NCBI RefSeq assembly: GCF_003346515.1
Contig: NZ_QQNA01000112.1
Location: 1 to 62,924 of the forward strand
Reading direction: 5' to 3'
Source of the DNA: Streptomyces corynorhini
Lineage (GTDB): Bacteria > Actinomycetota > Actinomycetes > Streptomycetales > Streptomycetaceae
Length of the DNA stretch: 62,924 bases
The notes under the pieces were generated by a model that was not told the origin of the DNA, did not search any database, and saw nothing but the letters and a program-made list of their open reading frames with translations. Positions 20,904-28,250 of this stretch are shown in pieces. Numbering within the stretch: the stretch's first letter is position 1; every line of letters starts with the position of its first letter. The translations under genes were made by a program, and so were the position numbers.

Positions 20904-21689
20904 ATGGACAACGTGTGCATGGTGAAGTCGGGGGACGCCACCCCGATCGCGTACCGGCGGTCGGGCGAGGGGCCGCCGGTCATTCTGGTGGGTGGGGCGT
21001 TCAGTACGGCGGAGTCGGAGGCTCCGTTGGCGAGGCTGCTCTCTCCGGTCTTCAGCGTCATCACGTACGACCGGCGCGGGCGGGGTGCCAGCGGGGACAC
21101 CGCTCCGTACGCGGTGGAGCGGGAGATCGAGGATCTCGCCGTCCTCCTTGAGGAGGCGGGCGGAAACGCCTCGGTGTACGGCATGGCCTCGGGCGCCGCG
21201 CTGGTGCTGGAGGCGGCGATCGCCGGGCTGCCGATCACTCAACTGGCCCTGTACGAGCCGCCGTACGTCACCGGCCCCGCCGATCCGCGCGGTACGGCGG
21301 CCTACCGTGAGCGGCTGGCCCGGCTGCTGGAGCTGGGGCTGCGGGACGAGGCGGTCGAGCTGTTCCTGTCGGCGGTGGACGCGACGCCCGCGATGATCGC
21401 CGCGATGCGGCGCTCGCCGATGTGGCCGGGGCTGACGGCGGTGGCCCACACCCTGGCGTACGACGACGCCGTGCTGGGCCGGGGAGCGGTCCCGGCGAAG
21501 CGGCTGTCGGCGGTGCGGACCCGCGCGATGGTCGTGGACGGCGGCGCCTCCCCGGCCGCGCTGCGCGACGCGGCCCGCGCGACGGCGAAGTCCCTGCCCC
21601 GGGGGCGCCACCGCACCCTGACGGGCCAGACGCACGAGGTGGCGCCGCATGTGCTGGCGCCGGTGCTGGAGGAGTTCTTCGCGGCGTGA
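20904..21689 (+). CDS. Alpha/beta hydrolase fold protein lacking the nucleophile serine
   Basis: A 261-residue alpha/beta hydrolase fold protein. It begins with strands around PIAYRRSGEGPPVILVGGAF and YDRRGRGASGDTAPYAVEREI, a normal core. The nucleophile elbow reads YGMASGAALVL: the Ser expected in G-x-S-x-G is Ala (codons GGC ATG GCC TCG GGC), although a Ser follows it. A late His lies in GQTHEVAPHVLAP, and RAMVVDGGAS fills the acid-strand position. It may be catalytically dead, or it may use the neighbouring Ser. No clear partner gene is nearby. Confidence 0.75.
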   Translation: MDNVCMVKSGDATPIAYRRSGEGPPVILVGGAFSTAESEAPLARLLSPVFSVITYDRRGRGASGDTAPYAVEREIEDLAVLLEEAGGNASVYGMASGAALVLEAAIAGLPITQLALYEPPYVTGPADPRGTAAYRERLARLLELGLRDEAVELFLSAVDATPAMIAAMRRSPMWPGLTAVAHTLAYDDAVLGRGAVPAKRLSAVRTRAMVVDGGASPAALRDAARATAKSLPRGRHRTLTGQTHEVAPHVLAPVLEEFFAA

Positions 21690-21808
21690 GGGGTCTTACC
21701 GGTGCCCCGCACACACAACGCGAACGAACGCCGGGTCCGGCGGGCTTGCCGCCGGACCGCAGGCGCTGTCCGGGACCGACTGCCGGTGCCAGGAACCGAC
21801 CGTCGGCG

Positions 21809-22075
21809 TCAGGAACCGACCCAGTACAGACTCGCCCTGGCCTCTTCGCCCCGCCCGAAGTACCGGAGCGCGCCCTCTGCCGACGACAGGCTCATACGAA
21901 CGTCTCCCCCGCCCGCGACCACCTCGGCTCGCCCCTCAAAGGCCAGGCCCCAGGCGGCCACCCACCCGTCTTCCCGGTCTCCTACTTCCTGCACCACAGC
22001 GAAGAGCCGAGGCGCGGAGTCCGCCACCACCTCCGCCAGCAGGGCCGCGTACTCGTCATGCCCCAACGGGAGCAA
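21809..22075 (-). CDS. Small conserved actinobacterial protein
   Basis: An 88-residue protein whose central block SAPRLFAVVQEVGDREDGWVAAWGLAF and tail MSLSSAEGALRYFGRGEEARASLYWVGS look like a small hypothetical family I have seen in Streptomyces, often near Scr1/DUF5753 regulators. The function is unknown. TTG at 22075 has GGAG nine bases upstream. An internal GTG before ADSAPRLF is another possible start. It runs head-on into the broken DUF5753 gene, and the two abut within 16 nt, suggesting a rearrangement breakpoint there. Confidence 0.5.
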   Translation of the reverse strand: MLPLGHDEYAALLAEVVADSAPRLFAVVQEVGDREDGWVAAWGLAFEGRAEVVAGGGDVRMSLSSAEGALRYFGRGEEARASLYWVGS

Positions 22076-22091
22076 CGGGCCACGCTCCGAA

Positions 22092-22580
22092 CCGACTTCC
22101 TACACCGACGCCATCACTCGCCGAGGAACCGCCGAGCGCGCAGAAGCCGAGATCGAGCGTCAGATCAAGCTACGCCTGACTCGACAGGACGCCCTCAGCC
22201 GCGCCACCGCCCCGCTCCGCCTGTGGACAGTTCTCAACGAAGCGGTACTCTGCCGGGTCGTCGGCGACCCAGCCATTATGAAGAACCAGCTTCTGCACAT
22301 GGCCGAGATGGCGCGCCACCCAAAAATCACCGTCCAGGTACTCCCCTACGCCAACGGCGCGCATCCGGGCATGGCCGCAGGCCCCTTCCAGATCCTCGGC
22401 TTCCCGTGGCCGGCGGATCCTGGTGTGGCTTACGTTGAACACCGCGCGGGAGCCTTCTACCTCGAAGCTCCCCACGAGATCGAGGCACATACCGTGGCCT
22501 TCGAGCACCTGGTGGCACTCGCCCTGAGTCCGGACGAGTCGGTCAAGATGGTGCGCGACATCGCCGAGGAGTACACATGA
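22092..22580 (+). pseudogene. 5'-truncated DUF5753 (Scr1-type) regulator
   Basis: Only the DUF5753 ligand-binding half of a helix-turn-helix regulator remains. Recognisable text begins at PTSYTDAITRRG (22092) and runs through RLWTVLNEAVLCRVVGDPAIM, ITVQVLPYANGAHPGMAAGPFQIL and AVSLAL-type ends near ALALSPDESVKMVRDIAEEYT. The N-terminal HTH and the first part of DUF5753 are missing. Upstream bases in this frame have only low-complexity residues, and the opposite strand encodes another small gene. It overlaps the following DUF397 frame in ATGA as an intact pair would. Confidence 0.75.
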
Positions 22581-22812
22581 CCAGCCCTGAGCACGCCCCC
22601 CACCAGGCTGAACTCGACTCCGCCCCTGGCGCAAGTCCAGTTTCAGCGGAGACCAAGGTGCTTGCGTGGAGGCCGCCCCACTACAGGACGGCCGGATAGC
22701 CGTACGCAACAGCAACCACCCCGAAGCGGGCACGGTCTTCTTCACGCGCATCGAGAGGGCGGCCTGGCTCAAGGGCGCCAAAGCAGGCGAGTTCGACGAC
22801 CTGGGATCTTAG
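22577..22812 (+). pseudogene. DUF397 gene with a 1-nt frameshift
   Basis: The ATG at 22577 overlaps the DUF5753 stop (ATGA) and reads MTSPEHAPHQAELDSAP. The DUF397 body WRKSSFSGDQGACVEAA, then DGRIAVRNSNHPEAG and FTRIERAAWLKGAKAGEF, lies in another frame. One extra C in the run at 22623-22626 would join them. It is therefore a broken small antitoxin/partner-type gene, or a homopolymer sequencing error. The stop overlaps the convergent XRE gene by 4 nt. Confidence 0.75.
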
Positions 22813-23657
22813 GAGTTCAGCGCGCGCCTGGCCGCGTTGATGACGTTGTGGGCATCGGCCCCGTACACGGCCGACTCGCGAAGGGTCTTCCAGACCTTCA
22901 CGTACAAGGCGATGTTGTCGGCGTCGTCCAGCCACAGCTCGGCGTGCCAGTCCTCGGCGACGACCTTCCGGTCATCAAGGACCCAGAAGCCGTTGGCAGG
23001 CACGATTTTCACCGAGGCGGTGAAGGGGATGACGCCAAGCTCGACCGTGTCCATCCCGATCACGCCGGCCAGGCGGTCGAACTGCGCGGCCAGCACCGAG
23101 GGAGGGCAGATCAGCGACCGCAACGCGGCTTCCCACATCAGCACGTGCAGCTTGCGACCTGGCCGGTACAACCACTCTTGCCGCCGCATCCGGGACCGCA
23201 CGGCGTCCTCGACGTCGCGGACTCCGCCCAGCAGCTCCGAATAGCGCTGGATGACGTGCCGGGCGTACCCGGGTGTCTGTAGCAGCCCGGGGATGACCGA
23301 CTCTTCCCAGACCCATATCTCCGAGGTGTGCTCGATCTCCGCGCTCAGTCCCTCGTGCAGCGGCTTGAAGCCGTTCGCCAGGGCCCTGCGCCAAGACTTG
23401 ATGTGGGACTCGAACCCCGAAAGCCGGGCGGCGAGTTCGGGATACGCGTCCGGCTGCTCGGTCGCGTCGGCCCATGCCCTCAGATCCTCTGGGCTGGCTG
23501 TCTGCCTACCGTTCTCCAGCTTGCTGACCTTGGAGCCCGGCCAGCCGAGCCGATGCGCGAGTTGCTGACCGGTGAGCCGACCACCGGGGCACGAGAAGCG
23601 GAGTTCACGCAGCCGCGTCCCCAATGCCGCCCGTGCCTGTTGATAGTCAGTGCTCAC
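22809..23657 (-). CDS. Scr1/XRE helix-turn-helix regulator with DUF5753
   Basis: A 282-residue intact member of the actinobacterial HTH-DUF5753 group. The HTH is at residues 10-65 (GGRLTGQQLAHRLGWPGSKVSKLENGRQ). The DUF5753 part runs from about 100, with EIWVWEESVIPGLLQTPGYARHVI, RMRRQEWLYRPGRKLHVLMWE and IPFTASVKIVPANGFWVLDD. Such regulators usually act with a DUF397 partner; none is adjacent on this strand, but a DUF6879 gene lies 12 nt upstream, a common association. GTG at 23657 has a weak ribosome binding site, so coupling to the gene upstream is likely. Confidence 0.85.
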   Translation of the reverse strand: MSTDYQQARAALGTRLRELRFSCPGGRLTGQQLAHRLGWPGSKVSKLENGRQTASPEDLRAWADATEQPDAYPELAARLSGFESHIKSWRRALANGFKPLHEGLSAEIEHTSEIWVWEESVIPGLLQTPGYARHVIQRYSELLGGVRDVEDAVRSRMRRQEWLYRPGRKLHVLMWEAALRSLICPPSVLAAQFDRLAGVIGMDTVELGVIPFTASVKIVPANGFWVLDDRKVVAEDWHAELWLDDADNIALYVKVWKTLRESAVYGADAHNVINAARRALNS

Positions 23658-23669
23658 CGGTCGCGTGCG

Positions 23670-24422
23670 CTATTCGGTCGCACACACCTGCGCGGCGAAC
23701 TGGTCGAACGGCAAGGCGTCGTACATTGCCGCGTCACGCGCGACCGCGTACCGCACGACCTCCGCGGGTTCAGTGACCAGTTCGATGTTGAGCAGGTTGT
23801 CCTCGTCGTCGAAGTGCAGCAGGGCCACAAGCCGCGAGTCGAAGATCCAGAAGTCTTCGGCGGGCAGAGCCCCCCGGTCGGCATCCTCGCGCCACATGTA
23901 GCGGATGTCCTCGCCGACGGACGCGTTGTGCCGGGCGTAGTCGAGCAGGAACAGCTGTTCCTTGGTGGGCGGGTTGTCAGTGATGCGGACGCGGCTGACC
24001 GTCTTGCCGGCGTTCGTCCGGGCCCGGATGTTCACGAACCAGGGCTCGTTGGGGTCGCAAGGCGACGAGCCGGTGGCCAGGAATGCCTGAAAGTCGGGGT
24101 CCTGTCGGTCCGACGCGTAACCCCGACGCGTCTCCAGTCGCCAGGCGGTGTGCTTGAAGTTCTCGAAGAGACGCCGAAAGGTTCCCCGGTCGACCAGTTC
24201 CGGCACCCGCTCCATCTCTTTCGGTCCCCAGTTCACAAGCAGCTCGCGCGGCACGGCCACCGCGGCTTCGTTCGGCCCGAAGTGCTGAAGCTGGTCGAGG
24301 TCTTCGGGGTCGGTGACGGGTGTGCCCTGAACGATGATCTCCCCGGTGCCCTCGTCCGCGTGCAGTGCGGGGCAACCGTCAACCTTGCTGTCCGTCCCCG
24401 TGAAGCGCAACTGACGAGCCAT
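23670..24422 (-). CDS. DUF6879-type protein
   Basis: A 250-residue protein in two parts. Residues 1-85 (GTDSKVDGCPALHADEGTGEIIVQG, TDPEDLDQLQHFGP) resemble a small module seen as a separate gene or fused to DUF6879. Residues 95-250 carry the DUF6879 features FENFKHTAWRLETRRGYASD, IRARTNAGKTVSRVRI and EDFWIFDSRLVALLHFDDEDN. The biochemical role is unknown, and it is linked to XRE/DUF5753 regulators in actinomycetes. ATG at 24422 has AGGGAG eight bases before it. It is probably the first gene of a two-gene operon with the XRE gene. Confidence 0.8.
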   Translation of the reverse strand: MARQLRFTGTDSKVDGCPALHADEGTGEIIVQGTPVTDPEDLDQLQHFGPNEAAVAVPRELLVNWGPKEMERVPELVDRGTFRRLFENFKHTAWRLETRRGYASDRQDPDFQAFLATGSSPCDPNEPWFVNIRARTNAGKTVSRVRITDNPPTKEQLFLLDYARHNASVGEDIRYMWREDADRGALPAEDFWIFDSRLVALLHFDDEDNLLNIELVTEPAEVVRYAVARDAAMYDALPFDQFAAQVCATE

Positions 24423-24595
24423 AGACGTTCTCCCTTCCAAGCATGTCGATCCAATCAGCATGCACGGGGCTCCACCTCGGCACTACGGGGTGAGGCAGGG
24501 CATATGAGAAAACACCAGCAATCCGAATCACTGGTCGAGCAAATTCGAGAAATCAGCATATCGCCCGCCAACCCGCGGCTCCTAGTGTCCCGTTC

Positions 24596-24905
24596 GTGAC
24601 TTCGAAGAGACTGGATGTCGATCCGCACACGGCTGCGGAGTCCCTGAGAGCAGCACTGGCCGAGGTCGGAATCGTGTTGCCGTCCCTGAGGCGCGACCCC
24701 GCATCCCCTCAGCTGCGGCTCATTGAGCTGGGGCGTGTGCGCCGACGTGGCCAACCAACTGGCGCGAGCACTGCAAGCAAGAAGGCCGCGAGTGACGCGG
24801 CCAGAGGAACCACAGCGGTCGTTCCGACGGCAACGACCAGGTCCTGCTTCCTGGATCTGCGCGGTTGACCGCGCCCCTCAGCCCCCGTTCGTCTGCCCAA
24901 CCTGA
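24596..24905 (+). pseudogene. Small Streptomyces protein with a frameshift in a G run
   Basis: GTG at 24596 starts VTSKRLDVDPHTAAESLRAALAEVGIVLPSL and PQLRLIELG, the opening of a small actinobacterial protein type I recognise but cannot name. Its continuation GVCADVANQLARALQARR is in another frame. Removing one G from GGGG near 24731-24734 joins both parts into about 102 residues, with the stop at 24903-24905. It may be a pseudogene or a base-call error. TAGTGT eight bases before the GTG could be a -10 box for a leaderless transcript. The 24423-24595 gap is AT-richer and probably holds divergent promoters. Confidence 0.5.
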
Positions 24906-24920
24906 CACGTTCGGCAGACG
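24890..24920 (+). terminator. Weak hairpin before the putative RiPP precursor
   Basis: CGTCTGCC and GGCAGACG pair with a 15-base loop. It overlaps the end of the frameshifted small gene and ends 45 nt before the precursor start. Confidence 0.35.
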
Positions 24921-24965
24921 GACCGGTCAGCAAGTGCACACCAGCCCAGAAGATGGAGGAGCACC

Positions 24966-25127
24966 ATGATCAAGCCGGATGACCAGATCGCCAACCCGCG
25001 CGTACTCAACGGAGTGGTCGCCGCGGTCGCCCAGGACTCGCCGGCAGTCGTAGCCACCGTGGCGGCGAACGTCCAGCGGTCTCAGGAGGACGAGAACAGC
25101 TGCATGATGGGCGGCTGGACCGCCTGA
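24966..25127 (+). CDS. Putative RiPP precursor peptide (53 residues)
   Basis: A small gene with GGAGGAGCACC directly before its ATG, a very strong ribosome binding site. The peptide starts MIKPDDQIANPRVLNGVV, continues with a helical Ala/Val-rich stretch (AAVAQDSPAVVATVAANVQ), then a charged turn RSQEDENS, and ends CMMGGWTA. A charged, helix-prone leader followed by a short Cys/Gly/Trp tail is how many RiPP precursors look. A strong hairpin and then an HExxH peptide-hydroxylase-like gene follow. Leader/core division, the modified residue and the mature product are unknown. I do not recognise the precursor family, and coding status rests on ribosome binding site, composition and context. Confidence 0.65.
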   Translation: MIKPDDQIANPRVLNGVVAAVAQDSPAVVATVAANVQRSQEDENSCMMGGWTA

Positions 25128-25159
25128 CTCTCCTGACGCGCCGAAGCAGTTCCCTCTCA

Positions 25160-25190
25160 GTGGGCCCGGAGCGCCTCGCTCCGGGCCCAC
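25160..25190 (+). terminator. Strong hairpin between precursor and modifying enzyme genes
   Basis: GTGGGCCCGGAGCG and CGCTCCGGGCCCAC form a perfect 14-bp stem with loop CCT. Placed after the precursor and before the enzyme gene, it would allow far more precursor than enzyme transcript through partial read-through, a common RiPP arrangement. Confidence 0.75.
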
Positions 25191-25217
25191 GCCGGACGCG
25201 AAGAAGGAGCGATCCTC

Positions 25218-26084
25218 GTGCACTTCATGAATATCGGCCACACCTACGAGAACATGGCCCGGCTCGTCCACGCGCAGACGGGGAAGTACCCCACCGCCAA
25301 GGGCATGTCCGGGGCCTACCGGGCGGCCATCTCCAACCCGACTATGCGCCCCATGGCAGCCGCCTCCGCAGGTCTCGACATCACGTACGAGGACGGGGCC
25401 TGGGCAGAGTTCTGCACGACCAATGGCGTCTTCGAGCACATTTTCAAGGGGGCCGGCCCCACAAACGGGCCGAGCCGGGAGGCATGGGACAGCAGAGTCG
25501 CCGAAGCCCTCACCCTGATCCAGGAGATCAACCCCGGTCTCCGTCTGATGGTCGATCTGCTCGTCACAGACCTCATCATCCTCAACAGCGGGGCGGACGG
25601 TGGCGGCTCGGCTTCGCGACTCCCCGGCGTCGTGGTCATGAGCCCTGGCGCGAAGTGGGGCGTCCTCGACTACGCGATGTGTCTCGTCCACGAGGCAATG
25701 CACCTGAACCTCTTCGTCGGCGACACGGTCTACGGGACCTTCACCCTGTCCTCTCGCGAACTCGGCGCGGACCGGTACCGCGCCCTGTCGGCGGTGAAGA
25801 TCGGCCGACGGCGGCCACTTGACAAGGCGTTCCATGCCGCCGTCGTGACCGTACCTCTGATGTTCATGGAGCACCACCAGGGCAAGACAACCCTCGTCGA
25901 CCTCTACACGGTCTCGCTCCGCCAAGCGTGCGCGGACTTGAAGAAGCAGCGCGAGCACTTCACCGCGTACGGGCGGATGTTGCTCGACGAGCTATGTGCC
26001 TTCGGTGAGAGCATCAACTTCGACTCGGTAGCCCGCGCGACCTCCGGCAGGGAGTACGCGGGCTACGTTCCGGTCGCCGTCTGA
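25218..26084 (+). CDS. HExxH-type putative peptide-modifying enzyme (aKG-HExxH beta-hydroxylase-like)
   Basis: A 288-residue protein with no signal peptide or membrane segments. It has a metal-binding HEAMH motif at residues 158-162 in MCLVHEAMHLNLFVGDTVYG. A downstream RRRPLDKAFHAAVVTVP block and the region EQREHF-like KKQREHFTAYGRMLLDELCAFGESINF also resemble the mod_HExxH group (TIGR04267 type). Some members of that group are iron/2-oxoglutarate peptide beta-hydroxylases acting on RiPP precursors. The start GTG at 25218 has AAGGAG eight bases before it. It lies 90 nt after the putative precursor, its likely substrate. A plain metalloprotease is the main alternative. Confidence 0.7.
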   Translation: MHFMNIGHTYENMARLVHAQTGKYPTAKGMSGAYRAAISNPTMRPMAAASAGLDITYEDGAWAEFCTTNGVFEHIFKGAGPTNGPSREAWDSRVAEALTLIQEINPGLRLMVDLLVTDLIILNSGADGGGSASRLPGVVVMSPGAKWGVLDYAMCLVHEAMHLNLFVGDTVYGTFTLSSRELGADRYRALSAVKIGRRRPLDKAFHAAVVTVPLMFMEHHQGKTTLVDLYTVSLRQACADLKKQREHFTAYGRMLLDELCAFGESINFDSVARATSGREYAGYVPVAV

Positions 26085-26088
26085 CGGT

Positions 26089-26778
26089 CTACGGCTCGAA
26101 CAGGATTCCCGCTTCTCGGGCAAGGCTCAGGGCCAGCTCCATCGACCCTGGCCCTTGCACCGTGGCCCCCTTGAGGCCGACGGCGCCGCCCACATCGATG
26201 AGGGTGCAATTCTCGAACCGGACGACACCCATCACAGCGTTTGCGAACTGGGCTCCGGTGAGGTCGCAGTTCTCGAATCGCACGTTGTGCATTTCTGCTG
26301 CCTGAAAGTCGGCGCCGATCATTCTGCAATCGCTGAATACGACACTGTAGAGCTTCATGTGCCGGTACATTGCCGGGCTGCTTTGACTTTCTTCGATGCG
26401 CACATCGCGGAATGTTCCAGATTTCCATGAAGCCCCGGTGATGCGGCTGCCAGTGACGTGACAGCGAATGAGTGAGACATCCTGCGTAACCAGTTGAGCG
26501 AAGTCGCAGGTCTCGAACCGTGAGTCGCTGAACTGGGCTTGCCGCAGGTCAGTACCGGTGAAGCGCACGCTCTCGAAGCTGCATCCGTCGGCTTCGAGGG
26601 CTTCGACCGAGAGGCCGGCGAAGCTGGCCCCGTCGTACCGCACCCCTCTGATGACCGCGTCGTGTTCGAAGTTGTCATGAGGCATCTCCGCCAATCGCAG
26701 ATTCGCCGACAACTTGGGCGGTGCGGGGTTCTTGATTCGCGCATTCCTCGTGCCCTGCTGTGAAGCGATCCGAGCCAT
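26089..26778 (-). CDS. Pentapeptide-repeat protein
   Basis: A 229-residue protein. From about residue 45 to 205 it follows a five-residue period with a central Phe or Leu (ADGCSFESVRFTGTDLRQAQF, SDSRFETCDF, VRFENCDLTGAQF), giving a right-handed quadrilateral beta helix. Known members mimic DNA and protect gyrase, for example against self-made toxins, but many have no known role. Base composition is less GC-rich than its neighbours. It converges on the HExxH gene with 4 nt between stops, so it is not in that operon. It could be a self-protection factor for the peptide locus, but nothing in the sequence proves this. Confidence 0.85.
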   Translation of the reverse strand: MARIASQQGTRNARIKNPAPPKLSANLRLAEMPHDNFEHDAVIRGVRYDGASFAGLSVEALEADGCSFESVRFTGTDLRQAQFSDSRFETCDFAQLVTQDVSLIRCHVTGSRITGASWKSGTFRDVRIEESQSSPAMYRHMKLYSVVFSDCRMIGADFQAAEMHNVRFENCDLTGAQFANAVMGVVRFENCTLIDVGGAVGLKGATVQGPGSMELALSLAREAGILFEP

Positions 26779-26873
26779 TCGGTTAATCCATTCTCGGGGT
26801 TCCTGAGAGGTGGATCAGTCTAGGGGAAATGACTGTTCTCCCTTGCCAGTCAAACCACTTCGGGGTGAATGAA

Positions 26874-27020
26874 TCATTGCTCAGAAATACGGATCTGGCT
26901 CGTGGGCATCGGCCCCGTTCTGCCGCTGCGCAACCGTTGAGCCTCCCGTGTGGCCCCGAGCCACTGGGCGAAGACGTCGACCACGGGGAGGGCCGCCTCG
27001 TGGTCGGCGTAATGCCCTCG
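26874..27020 (-). other. Coding-like remnant downstream of mnmA
   Basis: On the minus strand one frame reads HYADHEAALPVVDVFAQWL then GATREAQRLRSGRTG and ends at a stop at 26874-26876. Composition looks protein-like, but there is no start codon between it and the mnmA terminator. It may be the 3' end of a gene cut away when the accessory island formed. No family is recognised. Confidence 0.25.
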
Positions 27021-27022
27021 CG

Positions 27023-27060
27023 CGGCGGGCTGACGCCCACCGGCGGGTGTCAGCCCGCCG
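27023..27060 (-). terminator. Terminator overlapping the mnmA stop codon
   Basis: CGGCGGGCTGACGCCC and GGGTGTCAGCCCGCCG pair over 16 bp with one mismatch and a 6-base loop. The mnmA TGA (27050-27052) lies within the upstream arm, so the last codons of mnmA are part of the hairpin. Confidence 0.75.
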
Positions 27061-28189
27061 CGAGCGCGTCTGTGCGCCGTCGGGTCGTCGCGATCGTCGC
27101 CGAGCCGACGACGCGCGTGCCGTCGTACAGGACGATCGCCTGGCCGGGGGCGACGCCGCGGACCGGCTCGTCGAAGCGGACGTGGAGGGTGCCGTCGGTG
27201 AGTTCGGCGGTGACCGGGGTCTCGTCGCCGTGGGCGCGCAGCTGGGCGGTGTAGCCGCCGGGGCCGGCCGGGGCGGTACCGCACCAGCGCGGCTTGAGCG
27301 CCGTCAGGGCGGTGACGTCGAGGGCGGCGGCGGGGCCGACCGTGACGGTGTTGTCGACGGGCGAGATGTCCAGCACGTAGCGCGGCTTGCCGTCGGCGGC
27401 CGGATGGCCGATGCGCAGGCCCTTGCGCTGGCCGATGGTGAAGCCGAAGGCGCCGTCGTGGGTGCCCAGCTTCGTACCGGACTCGTCGAGGATGTCGCCC
27501 TCGGCCGGGCCGCCGAGGCGGTTCGCCAGGAAGCCCTGGGTGTCGCCGTCGGCGATGAAGCAGATGTCGTGGCTGTCGGGCTTCTTCGCCACGGCCAGGC
27601 CCCGGCGCTCGGCCTCGGCCCGGATCTCGTCCTTGGTGGTCAGGGTGTCGCCCAGGGGGAACATCGCGTGGGCGAGCTGGCGCTCGTCCAGCACGCCGAG
27701 GACGTAGGACTGGTCCTTGGCCATGTCGCTGGCCCGGTGCAGCTCGCGGCTGCCGTCGGGGGCCGTGACGACCGTGGCGTAGTGGCCCGTGCACACCGCG
27801 TCGAAGCCGAGGGCGAGGGCCTTGTCGAGCAGCGCGGCGAACTTGATCTTCTCGTTGCAGCGCAGACACGGGTTGGGCGTACGGCCCGCCTCGTACTCCG
27901 CGACGAAGTCCTCGACGACGTCCTCGCGGAACCGCTCGGCGAGATCCCACACGTAGAACGGGATGCCGATCACATCGGCGGCCCGGCGCGCGTCGCGGGA
28001 GTCCTCGATGGTGCAGCAGCCGCGCGCGCCGGTGCGGAAGGACTGCGGATTCGCGGAGAGCGCCAGATGCACTCCGGTGACGTCGTGGCCCGCCTCGGCC
28101 GCGCGGGCGGCGGCGACGGCGGAGTCGACGCCGCCGGACATGGCGGCGAGGACGCGGAGCGGGCGGGTGTGCTGGGAATTCTGAGTCAT
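27050..28189 (-). CDS. mnmA: tRNA 2-thiouridylase
   Basis: A 379-residue MnmA, which adds sulfur to U34 of Lys, Glu and Gln tRNAs using ATP and sulfur passed from a cysteine desulfurase. The PP-loop SGGVDSAV is near residue 18. The catalytic Cys lies in [14 protein letters not shown] and the second Cys in [20 protein letters not shown] and [10 protein letters not shown] are also canonical. ATG at 28189 (MTQNSQ) is preferred over the longer frame to 28222. A cysteine desulfurase gene lies 925 nt beyond its start, on the far side of the amidase gene, and is the likely sulfur donor. Confidence 0.95.
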   Translation of the reverse strand: MTQNSQHTRPLRVLAAMSGGVDSAVAAARAAEAGHDVTGVHLALSANPQSFRTGARGCCTIEDSRDARRAADVIGIPFYVWDLAERFREDVVEDFVAEYEAGRTPNPCLRCNEKIKFAALLDKALALGFDAVCTGHYATVVTAPDGSRELHRASDMAKDQSYVLGVLDERQLAHAMFPLGDTLTTKDEIRAEAERRGLAVAKKPDSHDICFIADGDTQGFLANRLGGPAEGDILDESGTKLGTHDGAFGFTIGQRKGLRIGHPAADGKPRYVLDISPVDNTVTVGPAAALDVTALTALKPRWCGTAPAGPGGYTAQLRAHGDETPVTAELTDGTLHVRFDEPVRGVAPGQAIVLYDGTRVVGSATIATTRRRTDALAAG

Positions 28190-28250
28190 AGCCCAACCAG
28201 GGTACGGCCCGGGGGGAACCACATGCGCGCGAGAATGCGTTGACGATCAT

